NCBI GenBank assembly: GCA_963614875.1
Contig: CAVEFC010000001.1
Span: 131,109 to 195,108 of the forward strand
DNA: 64,000 nt
Direction: 5' to 3'
Source: CAG-841 sp963614875
Lineage (GTDB): Bacteria; Bacillota; Clostridia; Oscillospirales; CAG-272
Each line of letters starts with the position of its first letter. Positions within the stretch are counted from its first letter, which is position 1. The notes under the pieces were generated by a model. It was given only the letters and a program-made list of their open reading frames with translations. It made no database searches and had not been told where the DNA came from. Position numbers and translations under genes: made by a program. Below are positions 24,441 to 33,988 of the stretch, piece by piece.

Positions 24441-26284
24441 ACGATCAGAAAACAAACGATAAAAAGCAATACGTTTCTCTTCCCTTTTTCGGACTGCCGA
24501 AGGTGGCGAAATTCCTTTACAAATACAGAGCGTGGATGATAATTATGATAACCTGCGGACTTCTTGGTTCGGCGGGAGACATAGTCATTCCGCTGTTTCA
24601 GAGATACGCGCTGAATCACATCGAGGACGGAAAATTCATTGCAAATCTTGTGCCGTTCATAGTGCTTTACGTGTTTACTCTTGCGGGAAAAATAATAACC
24701 GACTTTGTTTCTTCCTTTCTTGCCGGAAAGGTTGAGCTTTCCGTCGGACGCGATCTCCGCAAGCTGAGCTTCGACCATTTGCAGACGCTTTCCTTTTCTT
24801 ATTTCAATCAGAACAGCGTAGGCTACGTTCACGCAAGAATAATGAGCGATACCTCGCACATAGGCGAGCTTGTTTCGTGGGTGATAATGCAGGGAGTATG
24901 GAATCTTTCGTATCTTGTCGGCGTTGTTATAGTTATGTTTTCGATAAACGTGAAGCTCACGCTTCTTGTAATGACTATAATTCCGCTTATCACGGTGCTT
25001 TTTGCAATATTCCAGAAAAAGCTTGTAAACGAAAACCGCCATATCAGAGAAGTAAACTCAAAAATAACGGGTAACTTCAACGAAGGCATCACGGGTGCGA
25101 AAACAATAAAAACCCTTGTGATCGAAGACAAAATCAAGGACGACTTTGTAAACGTCACAAAGGAAATGAAGCGCAGCTCGGTTATGGCTCAGCGCTACCG
25201 CGCAATTCTCGCAACGACAATAGGCTTTGCGTCGTCGATCGCGCTTGCCATAGTAGTATGGAAGGGCGGCGAGCTTTCGCTTCTCGGCGTCGATTCGATA
25301 GGTTATATGGAAATAGGAACGCTTTCGGTGTTTATGTCCTATGCGCTCGGAATTATGGAGCCTATCCGCTGGATAGTGGATATGATATCCGACCTTGTGC
25401 GCGAGCAGGTAAATATAGAACGTCTTACAAAGCTGCTCGAAACAAAATCAGACGTTACCGACACGCCCGAAGTGATTGAAAAATACGGCGATACGTTCTC
25501 TCCCAAAAAAGAAAACTGGGAAGAGCTTTACGGCGATATAGAATTCCGCGACGTCAGCTTCAGATATCCCGACGGCGACGAATATATCCTTGAGCATTTC
25601 AATCTTAAAATCCCGCGCGGATCGAATATTGCGATAGTCGGCGAAACGGGCGCGGGAAAATCGACGCTTGTAAATCTTGTGTGCCGCTTCTACGAGCCGA
25701 CGTCCGGTCAGGTGCTTATAGACGGCAGGGACGCGAGAGAAAGAAGTCAGCTCTGGCTTCACAGCAATATAGGCTATGTGCTTCAGACTCCGCACCTTTT
25801 CTCCGGAACGATACTTGAAAATCTCCGCTACGGCAAGCCCGATGCTACGATTGATGAAATAAACGCCGCGCTGAAAAGAGTTTCCGCGGACGGCGTTGTC
25901 GCAAAAGCCGAAAAGGGACTCGATACAGACGTCGGCGAAGGCGGCGATCTGCTTTCCACCGGCGAAAAACAGCTTATTTCATTTGCGCGCGCAATAGTTG
26001 CCGACCCGAAAATACTCGTCCTTGACGAAGCAACGGCGTCTGTCGATACGCTCACCGAGCAGAATATTCAGCACGCGATAAACGAAGTTATCCGCGGCAG
26101 AACCTCGATAATGATAGCGCACCGTCTTTCCACCGTTCGCGACGCGGATATTATCCTCGTTGTAAGCGACGGAAAAATAGTTGAGCGAGGAAGCCATTCC
26201 GAGCTTATGAAAAAGCGCGGTCATTACTACAAGCTTTATACCCGTCAGTACGAAGAAGACGTAACGAAAAGCGTTTTAAGCTAA
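24437..26284 (+). CDS. ABC exporter half-transporter, catalytic subunit (BmrD-like)
   Basis: A 615-residue partner with six transmembrane helices (about residues 30-330) and an ATPase domain. Walker A is GETGAGKST, Walker B ILVLDEATASVD with catalytic Glu, and the H-loop is AHR. The signature is LSTGEKQ rather than LSGGQ, so it completes the degenerate site of the other subunit. The start overlaps the previous stop by four bases (ATGA). The two subunits together form a heterodimeric exporter of unknown substrate, by similarity multidrug. Confidence 0.88.
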   Translation: MNDQKTNDKKQYVSLPFFGLPKVAKFLYKYRAWMIIMITCGLLGSAGDIVIPLFQRYALNHIEDGKFIANLVPFIVLYVFTLAGKIITDFVSSFLAGKVELSVGRDLRKLSFDHLQTLSFSYFNQNSVGYVHARIMSDTSHIGELVSWVIMQGVWNLSYLVGVVIVMFSINVKLTLLVMTIIPLITVLFAIFQKKLVNENRHIREVNSKITGNFNEGITGAKTIKTLVIEDKIKDDFVNVTKEMKRSSVMAQRYRAILATTIGFASSIALAIVVWKGGELSLLGVDSIGYMEIGTLSVFMSYALGIMEPIRWIVDMISDLVREQVNIERLTKLLETKSDVTDTPEVIEKYGDTFSPKKENWEELYGDIEFRDVSFRYPDGDEYILEHFNLKIPRGSNIAIVGETGAGKSTLVNLVCRFYEPTSGQVLIDGRDARERSQLWLHSNIGYVLQTPHLFSGTILENLRYGKPDATIDEINAALKRVSADGVVAKAEKGLDTDVGEGGDLLSTGEKQLISFARAIVADPKILVLDEATASVDTLTEQNIQHAINEVIRGRTSIMIAHRLSTVRDADIILVVSDGKIVERGSHSELMKKRGHYYKLYTRQYEEDVTKSVLS

Positions 26285-26296
26285 AAATAAATTAAA

Positions 26297-26330
26297 ACTC
26301 CGACAGCGGTAAAACCTGTCGGAGTTTTTT
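26297..26330 (+). terminator. Terminator of ABC exporter operon
   Basis: ACTCCGACAG (26297-26306), nine-base loop, CTGTCGGAGT (26316-26325), T-run. Confidence 0.85.
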
Positions 26331-26357
26331 GTGATATTGATGCCTGCGCCGCAGACT

Positions 26358-27644
26358 TTATCCTGTTTTCATATCGGCGTCGTCCGGCGTGTTGATTTTC
26401 TTTATTTTCGCGCCGACCGAGCGAAGCTTTGACACTATATTGTCATATCCGCGCTCTATGTAATGAACATCCTCTATTTCCGTTCTTCCCTCGCAGGAAA
26501 GGCCTGCTATAACCATGGCGGCTCCTGCGCGAAGGTCTACCGCCCTTACGCAAGTGCCCGTAAGCGCCGATCCGCCCTCGACGACGGCAAGTTTGCCGTC
26601 AACCTTTATCGCCGCGCCCATTCTGCGAAGCTCATCTACATAGCGGAAGCGACCGTCCCATATGGTTTCGGAAATATGGCTTGTTCCATGCGCAAGACAC
26701 ATAAGCGTGGCTATCTGCGGATTCATATCCGTCGGAAAGCCCGGATAGGGAAGCGTTTTTACGTTTGCCGGAAGAAGCTCTCCTCTGCGCGTGACAAGCA
26801 CCGCGTCATCATACTCTTCAACCTCAGCGCCCATTTCGCAAAGCTTTGCGGTTATGGCTTCAAGGTGCTTCGGAATTACATTGTCTATATAAAGTCTGCC
26901 GCCCGTTGCCGCTGCGGCGACCATAAACGTGCCCGCTTCTATCATATCGGGAATTATAGTATATGTGCAACCGTGAAGCTTTTCCACGCCTTTTATTTTT
27001 ATCACATCGGTGCCCGCTCCCGTGATGTTCGCTCCGCAGTAGTTCAGGAAGTTTGCAAGATCAACTATGTGCGGCTCTCTTGCGGCGTTTTCGATAACGG
27101 TTACGCCGTCGCAGAGCACGGATGCGATTATCGTGTTTATCGTCGCTCCGACGGTGACGCAGTCAAAAAAGATGCCCGCGCTTTTTACTCCGTTTTCGGT
27201 GACAGCGTCCATAAATCCGCCCCCGACGTTTACCGTCGCGCCCATAGCCGTAAAAGCCTTGACGTGCTGATCTATCGGGCGCGAACCGAAATCGCATCCG
27301 CCGGGAAGTCCGACCTTTGCCGAGCCGAAGCGCGCAAGACACGCCCCCGCAAGATAGTACGACGCGCGCATCTTTCTTGCAAGCTCGATCGGAACGACCT
27401 TGTTTTTTACTTTTCTCGTGTCTATTTCCACGGAATTTTTTCCGACCGCGCGGATTTTTGCCCCTATGCTCGAAAGCATTTCAAGCGACTGTCTGACGTC
27501 GCTTATCTGAGGAAGATTATCTATAATACAAACGTCGGCGACCGCTATACACGCAAAGATCACGGCAACGGCGGCATTTTTCATACCGCTTATTTCAACC
27601 TTGCCGCTCAGCCTTGCTCCGCCGTCGATCACTATCTTTTCCAT
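26358..27644 (-). CDS. murA: UDP-N-acetylglucosamine 1-carboxyvinyltransferase
   Basis: A 428-residue cytosolic enzyme for the first committed step of peptidoglycan synthesis (enolpyruvyl transfer from PEP). Lys22-Asn23 in GMKNAAV and Cys117 in GLPGGCDFGSRPIDQH are the catalytic residues; GYP-type FPTDMNPQ and RFRYVDEL segments follow. The fosfomycin target Cys is intact. The usual GGCAIG reads GGCDFG here. It is the last gene after yycI, 69 bases downstream, with a plausible ribosome binding site (AAAGG). MurA paralogues are common in Firmicutes, so this may be one of two copies. Confidence 0.94.
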   Translation of the reverse strand: MEKIVIDGGARLSGKVEISGMKNAAVAVIFACIAVADVCIIDNLPQISDVRQSLEMLSSIGAKIRAVGKNSVEIDTRKVKNKVVPIELARKMRASYYLAGACLARFGSAKVGLPGGCDFGSRPIDQHVKAFTAMGATVNVGGGFMDAVTENGVKSAGIFFDCVTVGATINTIIASVLCDGVTVIENAAREPHIVDLANFLNYCGANITGAGTDVIKIKGVEKLHGCTYTIIPDMIEAGTFMVAAAATGGRLYIDNVIPKHLEAITAKLCEMGAEVEEYDDAVLVTRRGELLPANVKTLPYPGFPTDMNPQIATLMCLAHGTSHISETIWDGRFRYVDELRRMGAAIKVDGKLAVVEGGSALTGTCVRAVDLRAGAAMVIAGLSCEGRTEIEDVHYIERGYDNIVSKLRSVGAKIKKINTPDDADMKTG

Positions 27645-27713
27645 ATGCCAAAACCTTTCGGAAGTCTTTGTTATAAATTATATTTGGTCAGGGGACAAAT
27701 TGCAACAGCTTTT

Positions 27714-28628
27714 TTACTTTTTTATGCCGTCGATCATATTGTAGCTGTGAACGGTTCCGTCGGAATAGATGAGGTTCACCGTCGGGACATAATATTCCGG
27801 ATTATCGCCGAGGCGATAGATGTCATAGGAATAATAAAGCTCGGAAAGCGAAAGTCTGCCAGTCCTGCCCGAAGAAAGATACACGTCAGCCCAGCGTTTT
27901 TCGTCAAAAAGCACCGTCAGAAGATCAACGCAGTCGGTTTTCAGCTTTTCGTCCGGCAGAAGAAGCGATATGCTTCCCTCTCCCGAAAGCACCTCTCCCG
28001 CTTCATTTACAAGAAGATAAAACGCCCGTGACGTCTGCATTTCCCCCATATACTGCAAAAACATCGCAATGTAATATCCCGTGTCGCGATCCGTATAAAG
28101 CCTGTAAAGCTCCGCGTGCGAAGGCTTTGCGCCTTTGTTTGCGGAAAGCGCGTTTATATCGTCAAAGCAGATGATGCTTTTCATTGCGGTTTCAAGCTTT
28201 TCGGTGTATTTATCTATCATAAACACCGCGGATACCGTTCCCGATTCCATAAGCGAAACCGGCATGGGAGCGTCCTCTGCGGCGCGGTATTCAAAGCTGC
28301 CGTCACTGCCGAAGCTCCATTTTCCGCAGTCGCCCGAAGCCGTGTATTTTTCTCCGTCGCGGCTTACGCTTCCGAAAAGTCTGAGCGCGGACAAAAGCTC
28401 CGCCTCCTCCGAAGTACGCATATATGCCGGCACCAATATCTTTTTGGCGCGGAGAATATCCTCATTTACGGATATTCCGCTTTCCGAAAGCAGCTCCGTA
28501 ACGGAGCTTATTTCTTTTTCGGAATAGTAGTTCATTCTTTTGTACTGTCTGTAAACCTCCGTGCCGAAGAACACGTTCATTATAAGAAGCACGGCTATGG
28601 CAAAGGTTTTAAGATTTTTCCAGCTCAT
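27714..28628 (-). CDS. yycI: YycI-like regulator of the WalRK system
   Basis: A 304-residue protein with one N-terminal membrane helix (LKTFAIAVLLIMNVFFGTEVY) and an extracellular part beginning with a YSEKEISSVTELLSESGI helix, as in YycI. In Bacillus YycI and YycH bind WalK at the membrane and restrain it. The start at 28628 overlaps the yycH stop by four bases (ATGA). A longer frame start is inside yycH. Identification rests on topology, N-terminal pattern and operon position. Confidence 0.8.
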   Translation of the reverse strand: MSWKNLKTFAIAVLLIMNVFFGTEVYRQYKRMNYYSEKEISSVTELLSESGISVNEDILRAKKILVPAYMRTSEEAELLSALRLFGSVSRDGEKYTASGDCGKWSFGSDGSFEYRAAEDAPMPVSLMESGTVSAVFMIDKYTEKLETAMKSIICFDDINALSANKGAKPSHAELYRLYTDRDTGYYIAMFLQYMGEMQTSRAFYLLVNEAGEVLSGEGSISLLLPDEKLKTDCVDLLTVLFDEKRWADVYLSSGRTGRLSLSELYYSYDIYRLGDNPEYYVPTVNLIYSDGTVHSYNMIDGIKK

Positions 28629-30046
28629 TTGCCGCTCACCTCCGTCGCGCAGGCAAAAAGCCATTCCGCACCCGAAGCCTTGTCGTCGCCCGTCGCCGTA
28701 TAAAACGGAACAAGTCTTCCCTCTCCGCTCTGCTCTATCGAATAAATATCCGAATACCACTTCTGCGGACAGGCGCTGTATCTTTTTGTCGATTGCGCCG
28801 TAAGCAGTCTTATCTCCGCAAAGATAAGCTTTCCTCCTCTGAACTCAAAGCGCAGAAGGTCGGCTTCCTCCTCCACCGAAAGCGATATGTTGTTGCACGA
28901 ATATCCGAACAGCACCTCTACGTTTTCGCCGTTTTTATATATCCCGCGAAGCTTGAGCTTTGCCTCGCCCGCGTCGGTATTTGCGGCGTCGATAAGCTTT
29001 ACAGCCGTGCCGACGTAGTCGTAAGCGGCATAATCTCCGAGCCTTACGCCCATACTCACGCCGCCCGTATCGCCCGTCACGGTATAAATTACCCTCCCGT
29101 CGCGATAGATTTTTACGTTATGTCCTTCTTCCATATACGAAACGGCGCCGTCGCTTTCGTCATATCTCACCGATTTTTCGTAGTTTATGCCGAACGCCCC
29201 CGCAATGTACGATATGGCGCTCTGATCCTCCGTTATGTCCCTGCCGGAAATAAATATTTCCGGCGCGGAAAAATCCTCCGTTTTTATAAACATACCGCTG
29301 CGGCAGCTGCCGCCGTCAAAATCAAACGAAAACGCCCCCGTCATATTATATGAAAATATTCTGTCTCTGTTAAAATACACGTCAAGATAGCTTTTCGGAA
29401 CGGAAGCCGATTCAAAAAGATAATATCCGCCGTGGCGGTTTCTCGCTATCACCGAATAGGCGTAAAGCAGCGCGGTTATTCTGTTTCCGTTTATGTCGGT
29501 GCTTTCCGTTACGGTCGGATTCCCCGAAGGATATATTATAAGCTCGCTTATGAATTCATCGCCGACGTTTTTCGTTATCTCGTCGGGAAAAGTCATAAAA
29601 TATATAAGCGAGCGCGGAAGCTCGCCGCGAAAGCTCATATAAACGCAGTCGCCGGAAAGAGCGCGCTCCCAGCTGCGCTCGCCAGCGGCGCTGTCAAGCT
29701 CGGAAACTTTTCCGTTTTCGCCGAGCGTTTCCGAAAAATAAACCGAAAAGCTTTTGTAAAGCGTTTCGATTCTTGCGTCCTCCGTGTCGGAGACCATTCC
29801 CCTGCGTCTGCCGTCGGAGGAGCAAACGCCTATAAATTCGGGAACAACCTGCGACCTGTCAAAATATTTTGCGTATTCGTTTTTCGACGACTGAACCTTG
29901 AGCGCCGACATCATTGTTTTGGAAAACTCTGCCGATCTCACCTTTCCGAAGCCGAATATATAAACGACGCAAAGACAGATCAGCGACACGAGCAGCACAG
30001 CCGTGACGATTGTTTTTATAAGTTCAAGCGTTTTGTTTTCGCTCAT
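28625..30046 (-). CDS. yycH: YycH-like regulator of the WalRK system
   Basis: A 473-residue protein: short cytosolic start, one membrane helix (TIVTAVLLVSLICLCVVYIF, about residues 11-30), then a large extracellular beta-rich region including a VPKSYLDVYFNRDRIFSYN block and a late two-lobed YycH-like domain. GGCGGT lies directly before the ATG at 30046, 32 bases downstream of the walK stop. By family it controls WalK activity from outside the membrane. Confidence 0.78.
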   Translation of the reverse strand: MSENKTLELIKTIVTAVLLVSLICLCVVYIFGFGKVRSAEFSKTMMSALKVQSSKNEYAKYFDRSQVVPEFIGVCSSDGRRRGMVSDTEDARIETLYKSFSVYFSETLGENGKVSELDSAAGERSWERALSGDCVYMSFRGELPRSLIYFMTFPDEITKNVGDEFISELIIYPSGNPTVTESTDINGNRITALLYAYSVIARNRHGGYYLFESASVPKSYLDVYFNRDRIFSYNMTGAFSFDFDGGSCRSGMFIKTEDFSAPEIFISGRDITEDQSAISYIAGAFGINYEKSVRYDESDGAVSYMEEGHNVKIYRDGRVIYTVTGDTGGVSMGVRLGDYAAYDYVGTAVKLIDAANTDAGEAKLKLRGIYKNGENVEVLFGYSCNNISLSVEEEADLLRFEFRGGKLIFAEIRLLTAQSTKRYSACPQKWYSDIYSIEQSGEGRLVPFYTATGDDKASGAEWLFACATEVSGK

Positions 30047-30078
30047 ACCGCCGATTGTCCTTTCATTTGTTTTCCGGC

Positions 30079-31884
30079 TTATACCGCCGTTTCCGAGCCT
30101 ACCGTTTCCGGCAGCTTTGCATTGTAAGGAAGCCTTACATATACCTTTGTTCCCTCGCCCACCTTGGATTCGAGCCATATCTGACCGCCGTGAGCGTCAA
30201 CTATTTCCTTTGCTATCGCAAGTCCGAGTCCCGTTCCGCCGGTATCGGAGGTGCGCGCCTTTTCGACGCGGTAAAAGCGCTCGAAAATTCTCGGTTGATC
30301 CTCTTCGGGAATTCCGACGCCGTTATCCTTTACGCTTATCACCGCAAAATCCGGCTCCGCGCTTGCGGAAATATCTATTCTTCCGCCGTCGGGCGTGTAT
30401 TTCACCGCGTTTGCGATTATATTTATAAGCACCTGCTGAAGCTTTTCCTTATCTCCCGTGACAGGCGGAATGTTTTCTTCGCAGGAGCAGGTAAGCACAT
30501 GACCGTGATTTCCCGCTTCGACCGACATTATATCGTACAGTCTGCGGCAGAAGTCGCTCACCTCAAACGTTTCTATCTTCCACGCGGTGCGGTTGTTGTC
30601 AAGGCGCGAAAGCACAAGAAGCTCGCTTACGATCCTCGTCATTCTGTCGCATTCCTCAACCGCCATCTGAAGAAAATTCTTCTTCGATTCCGCGTCGAGC
30701 TGAGGATATTCGAGCACGGTTTCCACCGCGCCCTTTATGCTCGTAAGCGGCGTGCGAAGCTCGTGAGAAACGTCCGCAACGAATTCCCTGCGCGATTTGT
30801 CAAGCTCATATCTGCCGGTGTTGTCGTGAATAACGCACATAATGCCGGCATTTTCCTTTTCGCTCTGCGTATATCTGAACTCGGCAAACGTTATGTCAAG
30901 CGCTTTGCCCTCGAAAATAACGTCGCTTATGACGTAATTTTTGCTTTCCCTGTACTTGCCGGAAACGTCACGGTAATCTATCTGCAGAACGCGCATCATA
31001 TGCGAAAACGAAAATTCGGAGTTTTCGTCGTAGCCGAAAAGCTTTTTCGCCGTTTTGTTTATATGCATCAGCTTTCCCTGACTGTCAAAGGCTATAACCG
31101 CGTCGTTGAGGTACAAAAACAGCGTTTCGAACTTTTCTCTTTCGCCGGATATTTCGTCAAGCGTGTTTTTAAGCACGTTTTTCATATTGTTGAACGTAAC
31201 CGAAAGCGTGCCTATCTCGTCGTTTGAATTTACCTTTACCTCCTCAGAAAATTCGCCCGCGGCAATTCTTCCCGCGCTGACGGTAAGGGCGCGTATGGGC
31301 GCGGTTATTGCTTTTGCAAGGAAAAACGACAGCACTATCGCCACAAGCATACCGAAGAATATCGCCTGAACGGTTATCTGGAATATCATCTCGGAAAAAA
31401 GACGTACCTCCTCCTGAGAGTCCTTGACGTAAATAATGCAGCTTTTTCCGTCGTTTTCAAGATATACGGCGTAATCTATATAGCTTGTCCAATATTCTTT
31501 TTCGTCGCCGACTCCGCCCGAAAGCGCCGTGACTATGTTCGGCGTTATTTCAAGCTCCTTGCCGAGCTCCGTATCGGAGCCGTCAAGCATTGCGCCGCTC
31601 ATATCGAGAATGTAATAGTTTCTGTATTTGCTTATTCCGAGCGTTCCCGAATAGGCGCGGAGGATTTCGTTCTGCTTTGCGGAGAAATTATCCTCCGTCA
31701 TTGCGGAGCGAAGCTCCGAAACAAGTCCGCCGTCGGAGGCGAGCGCCGTTTTCATTTCGGTCTGGAAATCGCTTGAATAAAATCTGTTCGAGCTGACGAT
31801 AAGCACCGCGCTTATCGCCGCCATAAGCGTCACCGTGAAAACGACGAATATAAGGATTATTTTGAAATGCAGATTTTTATACAT
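30079..31884 (-). CDS. walK: Sensor histidine kinase WalK
   Basis: A 601-residue membrane kinase: helix at residues 8-30, extracellular sensor (31-175), second helix (about 176-200), HAMP (ITAPIRALTVSAGRIAAGEF), PAS (FETLFLYLNDAVIAFDSQG), HisKA with phospho-acceptor in VSHELRTPLTSIK, and an ATPase domain with N box IIANAVKYTPDGG and G boxes KDNGVGIP and GTGLGLAI. This full set is the WalK/YycG architecture that controls cell-wall metabolism in Firmicutes. AAAGGA precedes the ATG. The order walR-walK-yycH-yycI supports the assignment. Confidence 0.92.
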   Translation of the reverse strand: MYKNLHFKIILIFVVFTVTLMAAISAVLIVSSNRFYSSDFQTEMKTALASDGGLVSELRSAMTEDNFSAKQNEILRAYSGTLGISKYRNYYILDMSGAMLDGSDTELGKELEITPNIVTALSGGVGDEKEYWTSYIDYAVYLENDGKSCIIYVKDSQEEVRLFSEMIFQITVQAIFFGMLVAIVLSFFLAKAITAPIRALTVSAGRIAAGEFSEEVKVNSNDEIGTLSVTFNNMKNVLKNTLDEISGEREKFETLFLYLNDAVIAFDSQGKLMHINKTAKKLFGYDENSEFSFSHMMRVLQIDYRDVSGKYRESKNYVISDVIFEGKALDITFAEFRYTQSEKENAGIMCVIHDNTGRYELDKSRREFVADVSHELRTPLTSIKGAVETVLEYPQLDAESKKNFLQMAVEECDRMTRIVSELLVLSRLDNNRTAWKIETFEVSDFCRRLYDIMSVEAGNHGHVLTCSCEENIPPVTGDKEKLQQVLINIIANAVKYTPDGGRIDISASAEPDFAVISVKDNGVGIPEEDQPRIFERFYRVEKARTSDTGGTGLGLAIAKEIVDAHGGQIWLESKVGEGTKVYVRLPYNAKLPETVGSETAV

Positions 31885-31902
31885 TTTTTGTCCTTTCGTC
31901 CT

Positions 31903-32622
31903 TTATGCCGGAATATAATAGCCCTTTGTTCTCTTTGTCAGTATGTATTCCGGCTCGGCGGGCTTATCCTCTATTTTTGAGCGCAGGCGCGACATCGTAA
32001 CGTCCACCGTGCGTATTCCTCCGAAGAAATCCTCATAGCCCCAGACTTTTTCAAGCAGCTCCTCGCGCGAAAAAAGCTCGTCGGGGTGCGATGCAAGAAA
32101 CACAAGCACTTCAAATTCCTTGCGCGAAAGCTCTATTTCTCTGCCGTCCTTGGTGACGCGGAAATTTTTCGTATCTATCGTAAGTCCGCGTATGACTATA
32201 AGTCCCTCCGCCGCGGCGGGCTGCCTCAGCTCGACAAATTCTCCGGAGCTTCGTCTTATGTTGGCTTTTATGCGCGCCAAAAGCACCTTTATCGAAAAAG
32301 GCTTTGTGACATAATCGTCCGCGCCGAGATCAAGCCCCATAACTTTATCTATTTCTTCTTCCTTTGCCGTGACCATTATTATGGGCGTGGAAAGCTTTTT
32401 TCTTACTTCGCGGCATACGGAAAAGCCGTCCCTTTTCGGAAGCATTATATCAAGAAGAATGAGATCGAAATTTCCTGTGAGCGCTTTTTCAAGACCTTCC
32501 TCTCCGTCGAAAGCCGTATCGCACAGATATCCCGCCATCAGAAGATTCACTTCAAGCACCTTCGATATGCGCTTTTCGTCCTCAATCACAAGAATTTTCT
32601 TTTTTGCAGAGGTTTCGTCCAT
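31903..32622 (-). CDS. walR: Response regulator WalR (OmpR family)
   Basis: A 239-residue transcription factor. The receiver domain has acidic pocket EDE (14-16), phospho-acceptor D58 in LLDIMLP, T-loop VTAK and KPF. The DNA-binding winged helix runs from about residue 140 (REIELSRKEFEVLVFLASHP ... VWGYEDFFGGIRTVDVTMSRLRSKI ... TKRTKGYYI). It is the essential cell-wall regulator in relatives. It is 18 bases upstream of walK. Confidence 0.93.
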   Translation of the reverse strand: MDETSAKKKILVIEDEKRISKVLEVNLLMAGYLCDTAFDGEEGLEKALTGNFDLILLDIMLPKRDGFSVCREVRKKLSTPIIMVTAKEEEIDKVMGLDLGADDYVTKPFSIKVLLARIKANIRRSSGEFVELRQPAAAEGLIVIRGLTIDTKNFRVTKDGREIELSRKEFEVLVFLASHPDELFSREELLEKVWGYEDFFGGIRTVDVTMSRLRSKIEDKPAEPEYILTKRTKGYYIPA

Positions 32623-32643
32623 AATGACTTTCCTTTCGGTGAT

Positions 32644-33774
32644 TTATTTTGTCGCGCCGTCGCCGTAAAGCATATACGCGCAGAGAAGATCCACCACAAG
32701 TCCGTAGCTTTTTATTCCCGCTTCCTGACCGTGCGAGGTTATATATGTGTCGTTGACCTTGTTCGATACCGTTGCCGCAATGTTTTCTCTGTACTTGTCA
32801 AAAAACTTGGAAAAGGAATATATCTCGTTTTTCGTTTCGGCTGACATTTCCGAAATAAGCTTGTTATAAAGGTCTTTATCGGCGGAATAGAGCTTATCGC
32901 GCACTTCCCTGAACATATCAAGATATCCGCTGTAACGGATATACGGGTCGTCGCTGTTTATGCACACGAGAAACGACGCAAAGTTCGCCTCGTCCTCTCT
33001 CGCAACGCCTCTCTGATGCGCCATTTCGTGCGCCGCGGAGCTTACTATTATAAAATCGGGATAATTTACGTTTACGTTCGCTTCGCCCGTAAAGAAGCTG
33101 TAAACGCCCGAGGTATGAGTATACGTCCATATTCCGCTGAGCATAACGGGCTTTGTATTTGAATGAAAGCTCTGAAAGCAGGGATATTTTTCGCATACGA
33201 CGTCCCACGCGCGATTGAGCTTTTCGTTCATCTCCGCATACGAAAAGGTCATCGAAGAATAAGTGCCTTCGGGGAAGGTCACGTTTTCAAGCTCTTTTTC
33301 AGCGCCGGAAAGAAGCAGTCTTGCCGTATCGTAAAGCTCCTGAGCCGAAACGTCCCTGCGGTCAAACCCGAGCTTTTCGTCTATCGTTTTTCCGTAATAT
33401 CCCGTTCCGAAGCCGAAAATAAACGTTGAATATATGAGCGTTATGAGCGAAAGTATTCCTGCCGTGAATTTTATAAGCGATCTGAGCGATCTGTTTCCCG
33501 CGCGGATAACAAGTATTACAAGTATCGCAATAAGCACGGGAGAGCAGAGGAGAAACGTTTCCGCAAGCGAAAAGGGTATAAAGCTTGTGCTTTTTGCAAG
33601 TATAAGTCTTATGACTTTGCCCGTGCTTTCGTTTATCGCGTCGGCAAAGGCAACGTCTGACTTTGCGATAAGCTCGACCGTAAGCGCACATATCGCAATC
33701 GCAAACAGCACCATGCTCCATATCGGAACGTAATCCGTTATTCTGAATTTTTTATTTTTATTTCTGTTTTCCAT
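32644..33774 (-). CDS. DUF3810 membrane metallopeptidase-like protein
   Basis: A 376-residue protein with about three N-terminal membrane helices (residues 15-120) and an extracellular or membrane-proximal domain holding AAHEMAHQRGVAREDEANF, an HExxH-type zinc site with a downstream glutamate, as in gluzincin-like peptidases. The family is DUF3810, of unknown substrate. It is the first gene of the walRK operon, 21 bases before walR, which suggests a link with envelope regulation; this is inference. Confidence 0.82.
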   Translation of the reverse strand: MENRNKNKKFRITDYVPIWSMVLFAIAICALTVELIAKSDVAFADAINESTGKVIRLILAKSTSFIPFSLAETFLLCSPVLIAILVILVIRAGNRSLRSLIKFTAGILSLITLIYSTFIFGFGTGYYGKTIDEKLGFDRRDVSAQELYDTARLLLSGAEKELENVTFPEGTYSSMTFSYAEMNEKLNRAWDVVCEKYPCFQSFHSNTKPVMLSGIWTYTHTSGVYSFFTGEANVNVNYPDFIIVSSAAHEMAHQRGVAREDEANFASFLVCINSDDPYIRYSGYLDMFREVRDKLYSADKDLYNKLISEMSAETKNEIYSFSKFFDKYRENIAATVSNKVNDTYITSHGQEAGIKSYGLVVDLLCAYMLYGDGATK

Positions 33775-33818
33775 ATCGGGTATCTCCGCAAAAAAATTTT
33801 TTGCCTTATATTATTTTT

Positions 33819-33847
33819 ATAATATCATAACTTCGGATTATTTTCAA
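33819..33847 (-). promoter_or_regulatory. Promoter of DUF3810-walRK-yycHI-murA operon
   Basis: Minus strand TTGAAA (33842-33847), 17 bases, TATTAT (33819-33824), with TG before the -10. Confidence 0.65.
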
Positions 33848-33927
33848 CACTTTTTCTCATTGCATACATATTTTACGGAAATTATGCAATCCGTTCTCGG
33901 AAAGTTCAATTTCGTCCGATGTCGGTG

Positions 33928-33956
33928 TTGAAATCCGTGCCAAAATGTGATATAAT
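33928..33956 (+). promoter_or_regulatory. Promoter of radC-uvrB-uvrA
   Basis: TTGAAA (33928-33933), 17 bases, TATAAT (33951-33956) with TG extension. No clear LexA box of the Firmicute type was recognised. Confidence 0.65.
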
Positions 33957-33988
33957 ATTACATTACAAATCGCCGCAGAGGAGGACAT

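Noticed and set aside
26463..28031. 522-codon plus-strand frame across murA and yycI
   Set aside because: It spans two real minus-strand genes; the composition (Arg, Tyr, His rich) is that of a reverse-frame shadow caused by the codon bias of the host.
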